IMG/VR virus record: IMGVR_UViG_3300023174_005819
Coordinates: 1 to 64,000 of that record
Source of the DNA: a virus
DNA length: 64,000 nucleotides
Direction: 5' to 3' (one strand)
The position numbers and the translations under genes are program-made. Positions 48,474 to 57,251 of the stretch are shown here, in pieces (the stretch's first letter is position 1; every line of letters begins with the position of its first letter). The notes under the pieces are model-generated. The model did not search any database. It was not told where the DNA came from and saw only the letters and a list, made by a program, of their open reading frames with translations.

Positions 48474-49958
48474 ATGATTTATTCTTTACAAGTAGAAAGA
48501 CATGTATTAGGTGGTCTATTAAAGCATCAAGATTTATTTGCAGATATTGATGTATTTTTAACAGAGAATGATTTCTATAATGATGTTCATTGTACTATTT
48601 ATTCAATATTTAAGAATATCAAGCATAGGGGCGAAAATGTAGATAAAGTACTATTAGCCGAAAAGATTAAAAATCTTGGAATCTCATTTAAAGATGAAAT
48701 TAATATCTTTGATTATATTGATAACTTAAGCTTCTCACAAATCACGGAAGAAGCAACAATGGAAGCGTGCAAGGAACTTATTAAGTTGCGAGTTAGAAGA
48801 GAAATATCTTCAACAGCAGATAAGCTTAAAGAATATGTAACGAAAAACTCAGATGAATCACTTGATTCTATAATATCTAAAATAGATCAGATTTATAACA
48901 AAAAGATCTCGTCTTATTCTGAGAATGATATGCCAATTAATATTTTTGAAGGAGTTGAAGATCTTATCGAAGAAATTGGCAATAGTCCAAAAGAAGATAC
49001 TGGACTTATAACTCCATATTCTGAATTTAATAGAATGTATGGTGGTTTAAAGAATGGTAATATTTATGCAATCGCAAGTAGGCCAGGTCAAGGAAAATCA
49101 ACTTGGTTAAATGATATTTGTTTTAAAACTTCTATTAATCCTAAGAATAAAACTAAAACTCTTATTCTTGATACCGAAATGCAAACTGTAGATATTCAAT
49201 TAAGAATGGTTGCATCTTTAAGTGGAGTTCCAGTTTGGTATCTTGAAACTGGAAACTGGCGTAAAAATGAAGAAATGACCAAGAAAGTAAGAGAAGCTTG
49301 GGATAAGGTTAAAAAATATGAATACTTTCATTATCATGTAGGAAATAAAAATATTGATCAAGTATGTTCTATGATTCGCAGATGGTATCTTTCTAAAGTT
49401 GGAAGAGGAAATCAAGCTATGATCGCTTATGATTACATTAAACTAACTGGAGAAAAAGTCGGACAAAACTGGGCAGAACATCAAGCGATTGGTGATAAGA
49501 TAGACAAACTAAAAAGAATTTCAGAAGAAATCAATTGTCCAATTATTACAGCCATGCAATTGAATAGAACTGGTGAAAGTTTTAATAGAAAAGGTTCAGA
49601 GGTTGTTGATGATAGCTCTGTAATTTCACTTTCAGATAGATTACAATGGTTCGCATCATTCGTAGCAATCTTTAGAAGAAAAACTCTAGATGAGATTACT
49701 CTTGATGGTCAAGCGTTTGGAACTCATAAGTTGATTCCCACTAAAACTAGATTCCAAGGAAAAGACGCAGCTGGTCATCAAGATTTGGTTAGAAGACTAG
49801 ATTGCACTGGTAAAGAAGTCTGGTCACAAAATTATTTAAATTATAATGTTCAAAACTTTAATATAGAAGAAAGAGGATCACTCGCAGATGTAGCAGAACG
49901 TCAAAGAGAACAATACGAACTTAATGATGCAAACGCAAATGACGGAGAACTATTATGA
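48474..49958 (+). CDS. dnaB: Replicative DNA helicase, DnaB family
   Basis: 494 aa. N-terminal domain (1-110: VERHVLGGLLKHQDLF), linker helix, then the RecA-type motor: Walker A ASRPGQGKST at 201-210, TLILDTEMQ, Walker B MIAYDYIKL, and CPIITAMQLNR (sensor Q). The C-terminus AGHQDLVRRLDCTGKEVW is an added phage-type tail. Unwinds DNA 5' to 3' as a hexamer. No helicase loader is seen here. First gene of a long replication operon. Confidence 0.95.
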   Translation: MIYSLQVERHVLGGLLKHQDLFADIDVFLTENDFYNDVHCTIYSIFKNIKHRGENVDKVLLAEKIKNLGISFKDEINIFDYIDNLSFSQITEEATMEACKELIKLRVRREISSTADKLKEYVTKNSDESLDSIISKIDQIYNKKISSYSENDMPINIFEGVEDLIEEIGNSPKEDTGLITPYSEFNRMYGGLKNGNIYAIASRPGQGKSTWLNDICFKTSINPKNKTKTLILDTEMQTVDIQLRMVASLSGVPVWYLETGNWRKNEEMTKKVREAWDKVKKYEYFHYHVGNKNIDQVCSMIRRWYLSKVGRGNQAMIAYDYIKLTGEKVGQNWAEHQAIGDKIDKLKRISEEINCPIITAMQLNRTGESFNRKGSEVVDDSSVISLSDRLQWFASFVAIFRRKTLDEITLDGQAFGTHKLIPTKTRFQGKDAAGHQDLVRRLDCTGKEVWSQNYLNYNVQNFNIEERGSLADVAERQREQYELNDANANDGELL

Positions 49959-50611
49959 ATGTAAATTTAGTATCAATTACAAAACCAGAAATTAAAGGAA
50001 TTAAAAATCCAGAAGATTTAGTTGCATTTTGTGCTAGAGTTAGTAATCCATCTAATCAAATGAATGTTGAAACTGCTCCGAAGCTATTAAAATTTTTAAT
50101 CAAACATAAGCATTGGAGTCCATTCGAACTTGTTGATATGTGTGTTGAAATTAAAACTAGCAGAGGAATTGCAGCTCAAATTCTTAGACACAGATCATTT
50201 AGTTTTCAAGAATTTAGTCAAAGATATAGTATTGCAAATGAGTTTGAAGATATTGAACTCAGATTACAAGGAGATAAGAATAGGCAAGTGGGTGAAATTC
50301 TTATGAAAACAAATACCGATGCATATGATAAAGTCAATGAACTTCTAATAGAATCCCTATCACTTTCTCAACATTGTTATGATACAATGATTGAAAATGG
50401 AGTTGCGAAAGAAGTAGCAAGAATGATATTACCACTAACAACTCAAACCACAATGTATATGAAAGGTTCATTAAGAAGCTGGATTCATTATATCGAATTA
50501 AGAACAGAACAGAATACTCAAAAAGAACATAGAGTAATTGCAGAAAAATGTAAAAAGATTTTCATTAAAGAATTTCCTACAATAAGTGAGGCTTTAGAAT
50601 GGAAGAATTAA
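49955..50611 (+). CDS. thyX: Flavin-dependent thymidylate synthase
   Basis: 218 aa. The ThyX motif RHRSFSFQEFSQRY is at 78-91, with HKHWSPFEL upstream (51-59) and the C-terminal HYIELRTEQNTQKEHR (substrate-binding Arg/Gln). Makes dTMP from dUMP with FAD and methylene-tetrahydrofolate. Works with the dCMP deaminase, RNR and dNMP kinase encoded in this window. ATGA overlap with dnaB. Confidence 0.96.
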   Translation: MNVNLVSITKPEIKGIKNPEDLVAFCARVSNPSNQMNVETAPKLLKFLIKHKHWSPFELVDMCVEIKTSRGIAAQILRHRSFSFQEFSQRYSIANEFEDIELRLQGDKNRQVGEILMKTNTDAYDKVNELLIESLSLSQHCYDTMIENGVAKEVARMILPLTTQTTMYMKGSLRSWIHYIELRTEQNTQKEHRVIAEKCKKIFIKEFPTISEALEWKN

Positions 50612-51504
50612 ATGTATATCAAATCCTAACAGATCTTGGTTACCAATTAAAAGATTGTGGAAAAGAATTTAGAGCTAAACCTTTATATAGGGATAGCGAT
50701 AATGACTCTGTATTAAGAATCTACAAAGATACTGGCAAATGGGTGGATTTCAAACAGAATATGAGCGGCGACATAAACTCACTAGTTAAATTAACACTTA
50801 AATTAGAAAATCCAAGTGAAGCTCAAGAATGGCTTAAAAATAAAAACTTTGCATTTAAAAAGCCAACAGAACCAGAAAAACCACTTATAAAATCTTCTAA
50901 AAAATTTGATATAGAAATTCTTTCTAAACTACAAGACGATCAAGAGTATTGGCTCAAAAGAGGAGTAGATATTGAAACATTAAAAATTTTCAAAGGTGGA
51001 GTTGCAAAAATGGGAAAGATGAAAAACAGATATGTATTTCCTATTTTTAATTCTAAGAATAATATTATAGGATTTTCTGGAAGAGACATTACCAATTTAT
51101 CTAAGATAAAGTGGAAGCATATTGGTGAAAAAACAGAATTTGTTTATCCATTATTTGTTAATTCAGAAATCATACAACAACAAAAAGAAATAATCTTAGT
51201 TGAAAGTATTGGAGATATGTTGAGTTTATGGCAAGCTGGAGTTAAGAATACTCTTGTTACATTTGGAACTAGTTTAAGTTTAGCGATTTTAAATTACTGT
51301 TTAAAACTTGATCCAAAAAAAATTTATATTAGTTTAAACAATGATTCAAATAAAAACAATGCTGGAAATATTGCAGCAGAAAAAACTCAATCTAGATTGA
51401 GTAGATACTTTGATAAAAGTCAACTTAAAATAGCTCTACCACCTAAAAAAGATTTTGGTGAGATGACTAAAGAAGAAATAATTCAATGGAAAAACAATCT
51501 TTAA
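50599..51504 (+). CDS. DnaG-type primase (Toprim), lacking a clear zinc finger
   Basis: 301 aa. N-terminal 1-85 resembles a primase zinc-binding domain in layout (LTDLGYQLKDCGKEFRAKPL, VLRIYKDTGKWVDFKQNMSG) but only one Cys is present. The Toprim core runs from about 195: ESIGDMLSLWQAG (202-214), TFGTSLS, then the metal motif SLNNDSNKNNAG where DxD is replaced by NxD. It may prime with altered metal use. Follows ThyX with a 13-nt overlap. Confidence 0.8.
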   Translation: MEELNVYQILTDLGYQLKDCGKEFRAKPLYRDSDNDSVLRIYKDTGKWVDFKQNMSGDINSLVKLTLKLENPSEAQEWLKNKNFAFKKPTEPEKPLIKSSKKFDIEILSKLQDDQEYWLKRGVDIETLKIFKGGVAKMGKMKNRYVFPIFNSKNNIIGFSGRDITNLSKIKWKHIGEKTEFVYPLFVNSEIIQQQKEIILVESIGDMLSLWQAGVKNTLVTFGTSLSLAILNYCLKLDPKKIYISLNNDSNKNNAGNIAAEKTQSRLSRYFDKSQLKIALPPKKDFGEMTKEEIIQWKNNL

Positions 51505-52451
51505 AAGTATTATCAGCATCTAGAATTAAAACTCTTGAGACTTGCTCTTGGGTTTATTGGAATAATTATCATACCAAAGTTCCACAATCTCAAAATGATG
51601 GAGCTTTAAGAGGAACGATTTGTCATACAGTTTTTGAATTACTCTTAAATAAAAGACATCTTAAAAATTATAAAAGAATAATAAAAAAGAATTCGATTGA
51701 TGGTGATGAGGGAGTAAATAGGTTAGTTAAAAAACTATCAGCAAAGGTCAAGCTTGACGAAAGCAATTATAAACTATTAAATGATATGATTTTAGTTGGC
51801 CTTAAAAACGACTTCTTTGGACAAGGTGGAGAAATAATTAAACCAGAGTATGATTTTGATATTAAAAATGATGAACCAAAATATCATATTCGTGGCTTTA
51901 TAGATAAGCCAGTTAAAATCAAAAAAGAAATGCATATAATCGACTATAAAAGCTCTAAATACAAGTTTAGGGGTGATGACCTTGAAGCTAATATTCAAGC
52001 TATGATGTATAGTCTTGCTAGTAAAAAATTATGGCCCAAGTTGAAACCTATTGTTAAATTTCTATTTCTCAGGTTTCCAAAACAACCAATTCAAGAGCTA
52101 GTATTTGATGACAATCAAATTAAAGGATTCGAGCATTATCTGGAGCACATTAATGATTATGTTAATAAGTTTGACGAAGAATCTGCCAGATCAAACTTTG
52201 CAATAGATAGCGTTAAGAATAAGTGGATGTGTCAAATTGGTGGATGGAAATGTCCATATAAAGATCCATATACATATTATGTCAAAGTAAATGATAAAGG
52301 CGATATAGTAGAAACTAGCCTAGAAGATAATTTTAAAGATATTAAAGGATTCAAAGTAGAAACTCGAAAATATGAAGGATGTCCAAAGTTTCAAGCTGCT
52401 TCCGCTAAAGATGACTTTCTAGATGACTCAAAAGACGAATTTTTAGATTGA
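51486..52451 (+). CDS. PD-(D/E)xK exonuclease with Fe-S cysteine pattern (Cas4/AddB-like)
   Basis: 321 aa. LSASRIKTLETCSWVYW with C20, GTICHTVFEL (H47), IRGFIDKP (D140) and IIDYKSSK (D153, K155) followed by Q171 (NIQAMMY) form the RecB-type nuclease. Three late cysteines (C248, C255, C298: MCQIGGWKCPY, EGCPKF) with C20 match the four-Cys 4Fe-4S pattern of Cas4, AddB and Dna2. Acidic tail DDFLDDSKDEFLD. Processes single-strand ends in recombination; no cas1/cas2 in the window. Confidence 0.85.
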   Translation: MEKQSLKVLSASRIKTLETCSWVYWNNYHTKVPQSQNDGALRGTICHTVFELLLNKRHLKNYKRIIKKNSIDGDEGVNRLVKKLSAKVKLDESNYKLLNDMILVGLKNDFFGQGGEIIKPEYDFDIKNDEPKYHIRGFIDKPVKIKKEMHIIDYKSSKYKFRGDDLEANIQAMMYSLASKKLWPKLKPIVKFLFLRFPKQPIQELVFDDNQIKGFEHYLEHINDYVNKFDEESARSNFAIDSVKNKWMCQIGGWKCPYKDPYTYYVKVNDKGDIVETSLEDNFKDIKGFKVETRKYEGCPKFQAASAKDDFLDDSKDEFLD

Positions 52452-52476
52452 TATATTTATAAATTGTTGTTATATT
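52448..52476 (+). promoter_or_regulatory. Promoter of the polymerase genes
   Basis: -35 TTGATA (52448-52453), 17 bp, -10 TATATT (52471-52476), seven bases to the ATG at 52484. Confidence 0.55.
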
Positions 52477-52483
52477 GGTAAAA

Positions 52484-53230
52484 ATGATACCTTTATTTAA
52501 ATCTCATTATTCTTTAGGAAGATCTATTCTTACTCTAGAGGATAAATCTGAAAGAGATGAGTATCCAGATTCTATTATTCAAATAGCTAAACAAAATAAA
52601 TTAAAAGAGATATTTCTAGTAGAAGATAATATGTCATCATTTCTTGAAGCTTATACTAATTGCAAGAACAATGATATTAAATTAAATTATGGATTAAGAA
52701 TTTCAGTTACAGAGTCGATAGCTGATAAAACGGATGAATCAAGAGCAAAAAACTCAAAATTTATACTTTTCTTTAAAAATAAAAAAGGTTACGAATCCTT
52801 GACTAAATTATTTAGTATTGGTGCAAAAGATGGTTTTTATTATGAACCTAGAGTAGATTATACTACAATAAAGAATAACTGGTCAGATGATTTAATTATG
52901 GGTATTCCATTCTATGATTCTTTCATATTTAATAATACTTTAAAAAATAGCATATGTGTTCCACAAATAGATTTTACAAAACCAGTAGTATTCATTGAGC
53001 AAAATGAATTGCCTTTTGATTTTATTATTAAAGATAAAATATTATCATTTGCAGAAAAGAATAAATTAGAAATTTATAAAGCAAAAAGCATTTACTATAA
53101 TGATAGAAAAGATTTTAAAACATACTTGACATTCAGATGCATTAATAATAGAAGTGTTCTAAATAAACCAGATATTGAGCATATGAGTAGTAATGAATTT
53201 TCTTTTGAAAGCTGGAAGGAAAATAATTAA
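52484..53230 (+). CDS. Stand-alone PHP-like N-terminal part of DNA polymerase III alpha
   Basis: 248 aa from the ATG at 52484; a TTG nine bases earlier would add three residues. IPLFKSHYSLGRSIL corresponds to the DnaE opening (F..L..HS.YS..DG), then IIQIAKQNKLKEIFLVEDN (A...G...lalTDH) and ILFFKNKKGYESLTKL (GY.NL..L), the PHP layout at the head of DnaE. Most metal-binding His are missing, so it is probably structural rather than catalytic. Followed 2 nt later by a DnaQ-like gene. Confidence 0.7.
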   Translation: MIPLFKSHYSLGRSILTLEDKSERDEYPDSIIQIAKQNKLKEIFLVEDNMSSFLEAYTNCKNNDIKLNYGLRISVTESIADKTDESRAKNSKFILFFKNKKGYESLTKLFSIGAKDGFYYEPRVDYTTIKNNWSDDLIMGIPFYDSFIFNNTLKNSICVPQIDFTKPVVFIEQNELPFDFIIKDKILSFAEKNKLEIYKAKSIYYNDRKDFKTYLTFRCINNRSVLNKPDIEHMSSNEFSFESWKENN

Positions 53231-53232
53231 AT

Positions 53233-53871
53233 ATGGACGAACATTTATTAAGATACGACAAAAATAAAACTTTAGTTTTTATAGATTGCGAAACATTTAA
53301 TCTTTGCTTAAATTTTTGTCATAATATTCCTTGGCAAATTGCTATGCTTAAAGTTCAAGGCGATAAAAAAATTGATCAAAAGAATTTTTATTTAAAATGG
53401 CAAACAGACTTAAAAATTAGTCAAGATGCAGCCAGAATCACAAGATATGACCATAAAAAAGTTCAAAAAGAAGGTTATGATCCTAAAGAGATATTTCCAA
53501 CTATTAAAGATTGGTTAGACCATGCAGATTATATTATTGGTCACAATACTCTTGGGTTTGACATTTATCTTATAAAAGAGTATTATAAATACATGGGTTG
53601 TAATTGGCATCATCTTGTGAATAAATTTATTGATACAAATGCAATAGCAAGAGGTATAAAATATGAGATGCCTTATAATTCAAAAGATAGCTTAATTGAA
53701 TATCAATATAAAATTCTTCATACTAGAAAAAAGAATGTTAAAAGTTCTTTGACTTTCTTAGGAAAAGAAAATGGGATAGAACATGATTACGAAAAACTTC
53801 ATGATGCTATTAATGATCTTGACTTAAATTTAAAAGTATGGAATAAATTAAAATGGCAATTAGAGGTATAA
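53233..53871 (+). CDS. DnaQ-like 3'-5' exonuclease (DEDDh)
   Basis: 212 aa. Exo I TLVFIDCETFN (D18, E20), Exo II YIIGHNTLGFDIYLI (D110), Exo III EHDYEKLHDAINDLDLN (H190, D195). This gives the four acidic residues plus His of DEDDh nucleases. Provides proofreading for the split polymerase; its position between the PHP and palm genes supports that role. Confidence 0.88.
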   Translation: MDEHLLRYDKNKTLVFIDCETFNLCLNFCHNIPWQIAMLKVQGDKKIDQKNFYLKWQTDLKISQDAARITRYDHKKVQKEGYDPKEIFPTIKDWLDHADYIIGHNTLGFDIYLIKEYYKYMGCNWHHLVNKFIDTNAIARGIKYEMPYNSKDSLIEYQYKILHTRKKNVKSSLTFLGKENGIEHDYEKLHDAINDLDLNLKVWNKLKWQLEV

Positions 53872-53872
53872 T

Positions 53873-54097
53873 ATGGCATCATTAGACGATATTTATGATA
53901 TAATCCAAAAACTAGAAAATGGTGGAATAGAATATTTACTTATCACGGTCCAAAAAGGTAAAAAACAAGGTAAGGCTGATGTATTCTTTAATCTAAAAGA
54001 TAAGGCATCTATGAAAATATTAGCGACTGGATTAGCAGCTTTTAACAAAGAGATAGATAATATTGATAGACAAGATGAAGATGAAGATGATGAATAA
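53873..54097 (+). CDS. Small acidic-tailed protein between exonuclease and polymerase
   Basis: 74 aa. ASLDDIYDIIQKLENGGIEYLLITVQKGKKQGKAD, KASMKILATGLAAFNKEIDNI and the acidic end RQDEDEDDE. A compact alpha/beta unit of unknown role; the position suggests a polymerase accessory subunit (inference). Its last codons overlap the polymerase start. Confidence 0.55.
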   Translation: MASLDDIYDIIQKLENGGIEYLLITVQKGKKQGKADVFFNLKDKASMKILATGLAAFNKEIDNIDRQDEDEDDE

Positions 54098-56672
54098 TAC
54101 CATAAAAGATGAATTATTTTCCAGTAAGTTTACTACTACTGACCTTGGATTGCATGGGGTCAGACTTCCAGAATTTAATATTGATGGATCTTTAAAAAGA
54201 CATCTTAACATTAGCGAAGATGTTTCTAATTACGACTTTCTAAGGGCATTAGCCCTAAATGGTTTCAAAGATTTAAAGATAGAAAAAGATAATAAAGATT
54301 ACAAGAAATATATTGATCGAGCAAAATACGAACTAGAAACATTGAAAGAATTAGGTTTTACTGATTATGTTTTATTAGTATGGGATGTTATTAATTTTTG
54401 TAAAACAAATAATATACCAGTTGGACTAGGTAGAGGTTCAGCTGCTGGTTCACTTATTCTTTATCTAATTGGCGTAACTAGAATTGATCCAGTTAAATAT
54501 GACCTTTATTTCGAAAGATTTATATCCAAGATTCGAGCTAAAAAGCAGGTTATTGATGGAGTAACATATCTTGATGGCAGTTTAATGTGCGATGTCGATT
54601 TAGATATTTGTTATTATAATCGTCAAAAAGTATTACAGTATTTAGAGTCTAAATTTAAAGGTAAAACTAGTAAAATTCTAACGCTTAATACTTTAAGTGG
54701 AAAACTTTTAATTAAAGAATGTGGTAAAATCGTTGGAGAAAAAACAGAAGAAGAAATGACGAATATTTCTTCATTAATCCCCAAAGTTTATGGTCAAGTT
54801 AAAGATATTAATACTGCATATGAAGAAGTAGAAAAATTTAAAGAATGGTGCGATGAAAATAAAGAAACATTTCAAATTGCTTTAAAGTTAAGAGATTTAA
54901 TTAAAAATAAAGGAGTTCATCCATCTGGAGTTCTTCTTTCTTACTACGATTTAGAAACAGTATGTCCAACAGAATTTTCTTCTGATAAAGAACCAGTTTC
55001 AAGTTTTGATATGAATTGGGTTAGTTTATTTAATATTAAACTTGATATCTTGGGATTAAGAAGTGTTTCCGTAGTTGATGATGTTTGTAAAAATATTGGC
55101 ATTAAAGTAGAAGATATTGATTTAAATCATGAATCTATCTATAGAAATCTACAAGATTTAAAATCTCCTCATGGTTTATTCCAAATTGAAGCAGAAACTA
55201 ACTTTAGAGTTTGTCAAAAAGTAAAACCAAAGAATCTTGAAGAACTTAGCGGAGTATTAGCTCTAGCAAGACCTGGAGCATTACAATTCGTAGATAAATA
55301 TGCTGCCCACACAAATTATCAACAATCAGAAAGTATTCATCCATTCTTTGATGATATTCTAAAACAAACTGGTGGAGTAGCATTGTATCAAGAGCAATTG
55401 ATGAAGATGGCTAATAAGATTGGATTTACTTTGGATGAAGCAGAAATCTTAAGAAGAATCGTAGGCAAAAAGAAAACCGAAGAGATCAAAGCTTGGAAAA
55501 AGAAGATTGAATCAAAGATCAAAGAAAATAAAATACCAAAAGAAGTAGGAGAAATTCTATGGAAAATCTTGGAAGATTCTGCGAATTATTCTTTTAACAA
55601 GAGTCATTCATTGGCATATGCAGCTTTAGCGGCAGTTACAATTTATTTAAAATTTAATTATCCTCAACAATTCTTCTTATCTTTATTGAAAATGAGCAGA
55701 AACGAACCAGACCCAATTGGTGAAATTTCTAAAATTCAAAAAGAAATGCATGAGTTTGATATTAAACTTCTTCCTCCGCATATCATCAAATCAGAGATGG
55801 ATTTCTCAACAGAAGATAAAGATATTAGATTCGGATTACTATCAATCAAAGGTATTAGTGATAAATCTATTGAAAAATTAAATAGTTTTAGAAATAAGTA
55901 TTCTAATAAATTTGAGATTTTTCAAGCAGCAGAAGAAGCCAATCTTAATATTGGAGTGTTATCTTCTTTAATTCAAGCAGGAGCATTGAGTGGTTTTAGT
56001 CAATCTAGAAGTAAAATTGTATTAGAAGCTCAATTATGGAATATTTTAACTTCTAAAGAAAAGAAATATTCAATTTCATTCGCAGACAAATTTGATTATG
56101 ACTTAATTAAAATTATTAAGCATCTTAATAAATTTACTGACGAAAAGAATCATTTAGTTATTAAAGATAATAGATTAAATACTATTAAAGCAAAATATGC
56201 ACCATATCTTGAAATCTATAACCAAAATAGTAAAAGCGAAAGTTTTGCTAATTGGTATTATGAAAAGAAACTTTTGGGATATACATATAATAAAAATTTA
56301 AGAGATATCTTCGCAGAGAAAAGAGAAAATCTTAAATATGTTAGCGATATTGTAGATGAACCAGTTAATAGTAAAGTGGCATTTGTTGGTCAAATAGAAG
56401 AAGTCTATACTGGGGTATCTAAAAATGAAAAGAAAACCAGATATGTAAGGTTAAAGATATCAGATGAAACAAGTTCAATTAGCGTATTAATATTTAATGA
56501 TAATATTGAGAATAATAAATTATTAAATAATAAAGCTTTTGAAGAAGGAAATATTGTTATTGCTAAGGGCTCAAAGAGAGATGATTGTATATTTGGAGAC
56601 TTGATAGCTATTCAAGATCATCAAATTTATATGAAATTAAATGATTTAAAAAAGACAGATAAAAATAATTGA
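54087..56672 (+). CDS. dnaE: DNA polymerase III alpha, palm-fingers-OB part without PHP
   Basis: 861 aa from ATG 54087 (54090 is equally possible). The palm domain has VGLGRGSAAGSLILYLIG (GRGSAAGS at 115-122) and the catalytic Asp pattern CDVDLDICY (169-173), separated by an unusual insert around IDGVTYLDGS. Then GVHPSGVLL, ALARPGALQF, GGVALYQEQLMKMANKIGF, RRIVGKKK and KSHSLAYAALA of the fingers, a helix-hairpin-helix region, and a C-terminal OB fold (AFVGQIEEVY, LKISDETSSISVLIF). The usual N-terminal PHP is absent here and encoded by the separate gene at 52484. Main replicative polymerase. Confidence 0.93.
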   Translation: MMNNTIKDELFSSKFTTTDLGLHGVRLPEFNIDGSLKRHLNISEDVSNYDFLRALALNGFKDLKIEKDNKDYKKYIDRAKYELETLKELGFTDYVLLVWDVINFCKTNNIPVGLGRGSAAGSLILYLIGVTRIDPVKYDLYFERFISKIRAKKQVIDGVTYLDGSLMCDVDLDICYYNRQKVLQYLESKFKGKTSKILTLNTLSGKLLIKECGKIVGEKTEEEMTNISSLIPKVYGQVKDINTAYEEVEKFKEWCDENKETFQIALKLRDLIKNKGVHPSGVLLSYYDLETVCPTEFSSDKEPVSSFDMNWVSLFNIKLDILGLRSVSVVDDVCKNIGIKVEDIDLNHESIYRNLQDLKSPHGLFQIEAETNFRVCQKVKPKNLEELSGVLALARPGALQFVDKYAAHTNYQQSESIHPFFDDILKQTGGVALYQEQLMKMANKIGFTLDEAEILRRIVGKKKTEEIKAWKKKIESKIKENKIPKEVGEILWKILEDSANYSFNKSHSLAYAALAAVTIYLKFNYPQQFFLSLLKMSRNEPDPIGEISKIQKEMHEFDIKLLPPHIIKSEMDFSTEDKDIRFGLLSIKGISDKSIEKLNSFRNKYSNKFEIFQAAEEANLNIGVLSSLIQAGALSGFSQSRSKIVLEAQLWNILTSKEKKYSISFADKFDYDLIKIIKHLNKFTDEKNHLVIKDNRLNTIKAKYAPYLEIYNQNSKSESFANWYYEKKLLGYTYNKNLRDIFAEKRENLKYVSDIVDEPVNSKVAFVGQIEEVYTGVSKNEKKTRYVRLKISDETSSISVLIFNDNIENNKLLNNKAFEEGNIVIAKGSKRDDCIFGDLIAIQDHQIYMKLNDLKKTDKNN

Positions 56673-56697
56673 CATTTCTAAATATAGCTAGTAACAT
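56669..56697 (+). promoter_or_regulatory. Promoter of the ssDNA-binding gene
   Basis: -35 TTGACA (56669-56674), 17 bp, -10 TAACAT (56692-56697), eight bases to the ATG at 56706. Confidence 0.6.
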
Positions 56698-56705
56698 AAA
56701 GTAAT

Positions 56706-57251
56706 ATGATATCATTTTATAAACCAAATAGCAAGAATACAGGCACGGCTTGTAGTTTCAGCGTAAATTCAAAAGATAATTCAGTATGGGGGTCATTAAT
56801 CAAGCAAAGCTCTTGGAATGATGCCAAAAAAATTGGATCTTTTTCAGAAAATCAAAATAATCCAAGTAAAAGTGTTAAAGTCAAATTTTCTTTAACAGAA
56901 GCAGCAGGTCTTTTAGATGCTCTAGAAAGAAACACAGAATTTTCAGCATATCATACTTCTGAGAAACAAATTACAAAAATCAAATTAGCACCTTATATTA
57001 GAGATGAAAAACAAGTAGGCTTTTCATATAGCGTAAATAAAGAAGACAAGCAAAATGTTGAAAATAAACAATCCTATTTGATTGGTTTTTATTTTAACGA
57101 AGCAAGACTATTGAAAGAATTTTTAAGTTATTCTTTAAATTCTGTTTTCGAAGCTCAAAGAATTGAAGCTATTAAGAAAGCAAAAAATTCAACAAAAGAA
57201 ACCAAAGACGTTAGCGCAACTAATCAAGAAGAAGATAGCGAACTCTGGTAA
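56706..57251 (+). CDS. Probable single-stranded DNA-binding protein
   Basis: 181 aa. The beta-rich core MISFYKPNSKNTGTACSFSV, VKVKFSLTEAAGLLDALE, ITKIKLAPYI and YLIGFYFNEARLLKEFLSY, with a hydrophilic linker, ends in an acidic tip EEDSELW with a terminal aromatic, the typical SSB partner-binding tail. The core resembles PC4-like phage SSBs rather than an OB fold (inference). Own promoter, next to the polymerase operon. Confidence 0.6.
   Translation: MISFYKPNSKNTGTACSFSVNSKDNSVWGSLIKQSSWNDAKKIGSFSENQNNPSKSVKVKFSLTEAAGLLDALERNTEFSAYHTSEKQITKIKLAPYIRDEKQVGFSYSVNKEDKQNVENKQSYLIGFYFNEARLLKEFLSYSLNSVFEAQRIEAIKKAKNSTKETKDVSATNQEEDSELW

Noticed and set aside
51486-52451. Cas4 of a CRISPR adaptation module
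   Set aside because: No cas1, cas2 or array in the window; phage Cas4-like nucleases in replication operons are common.
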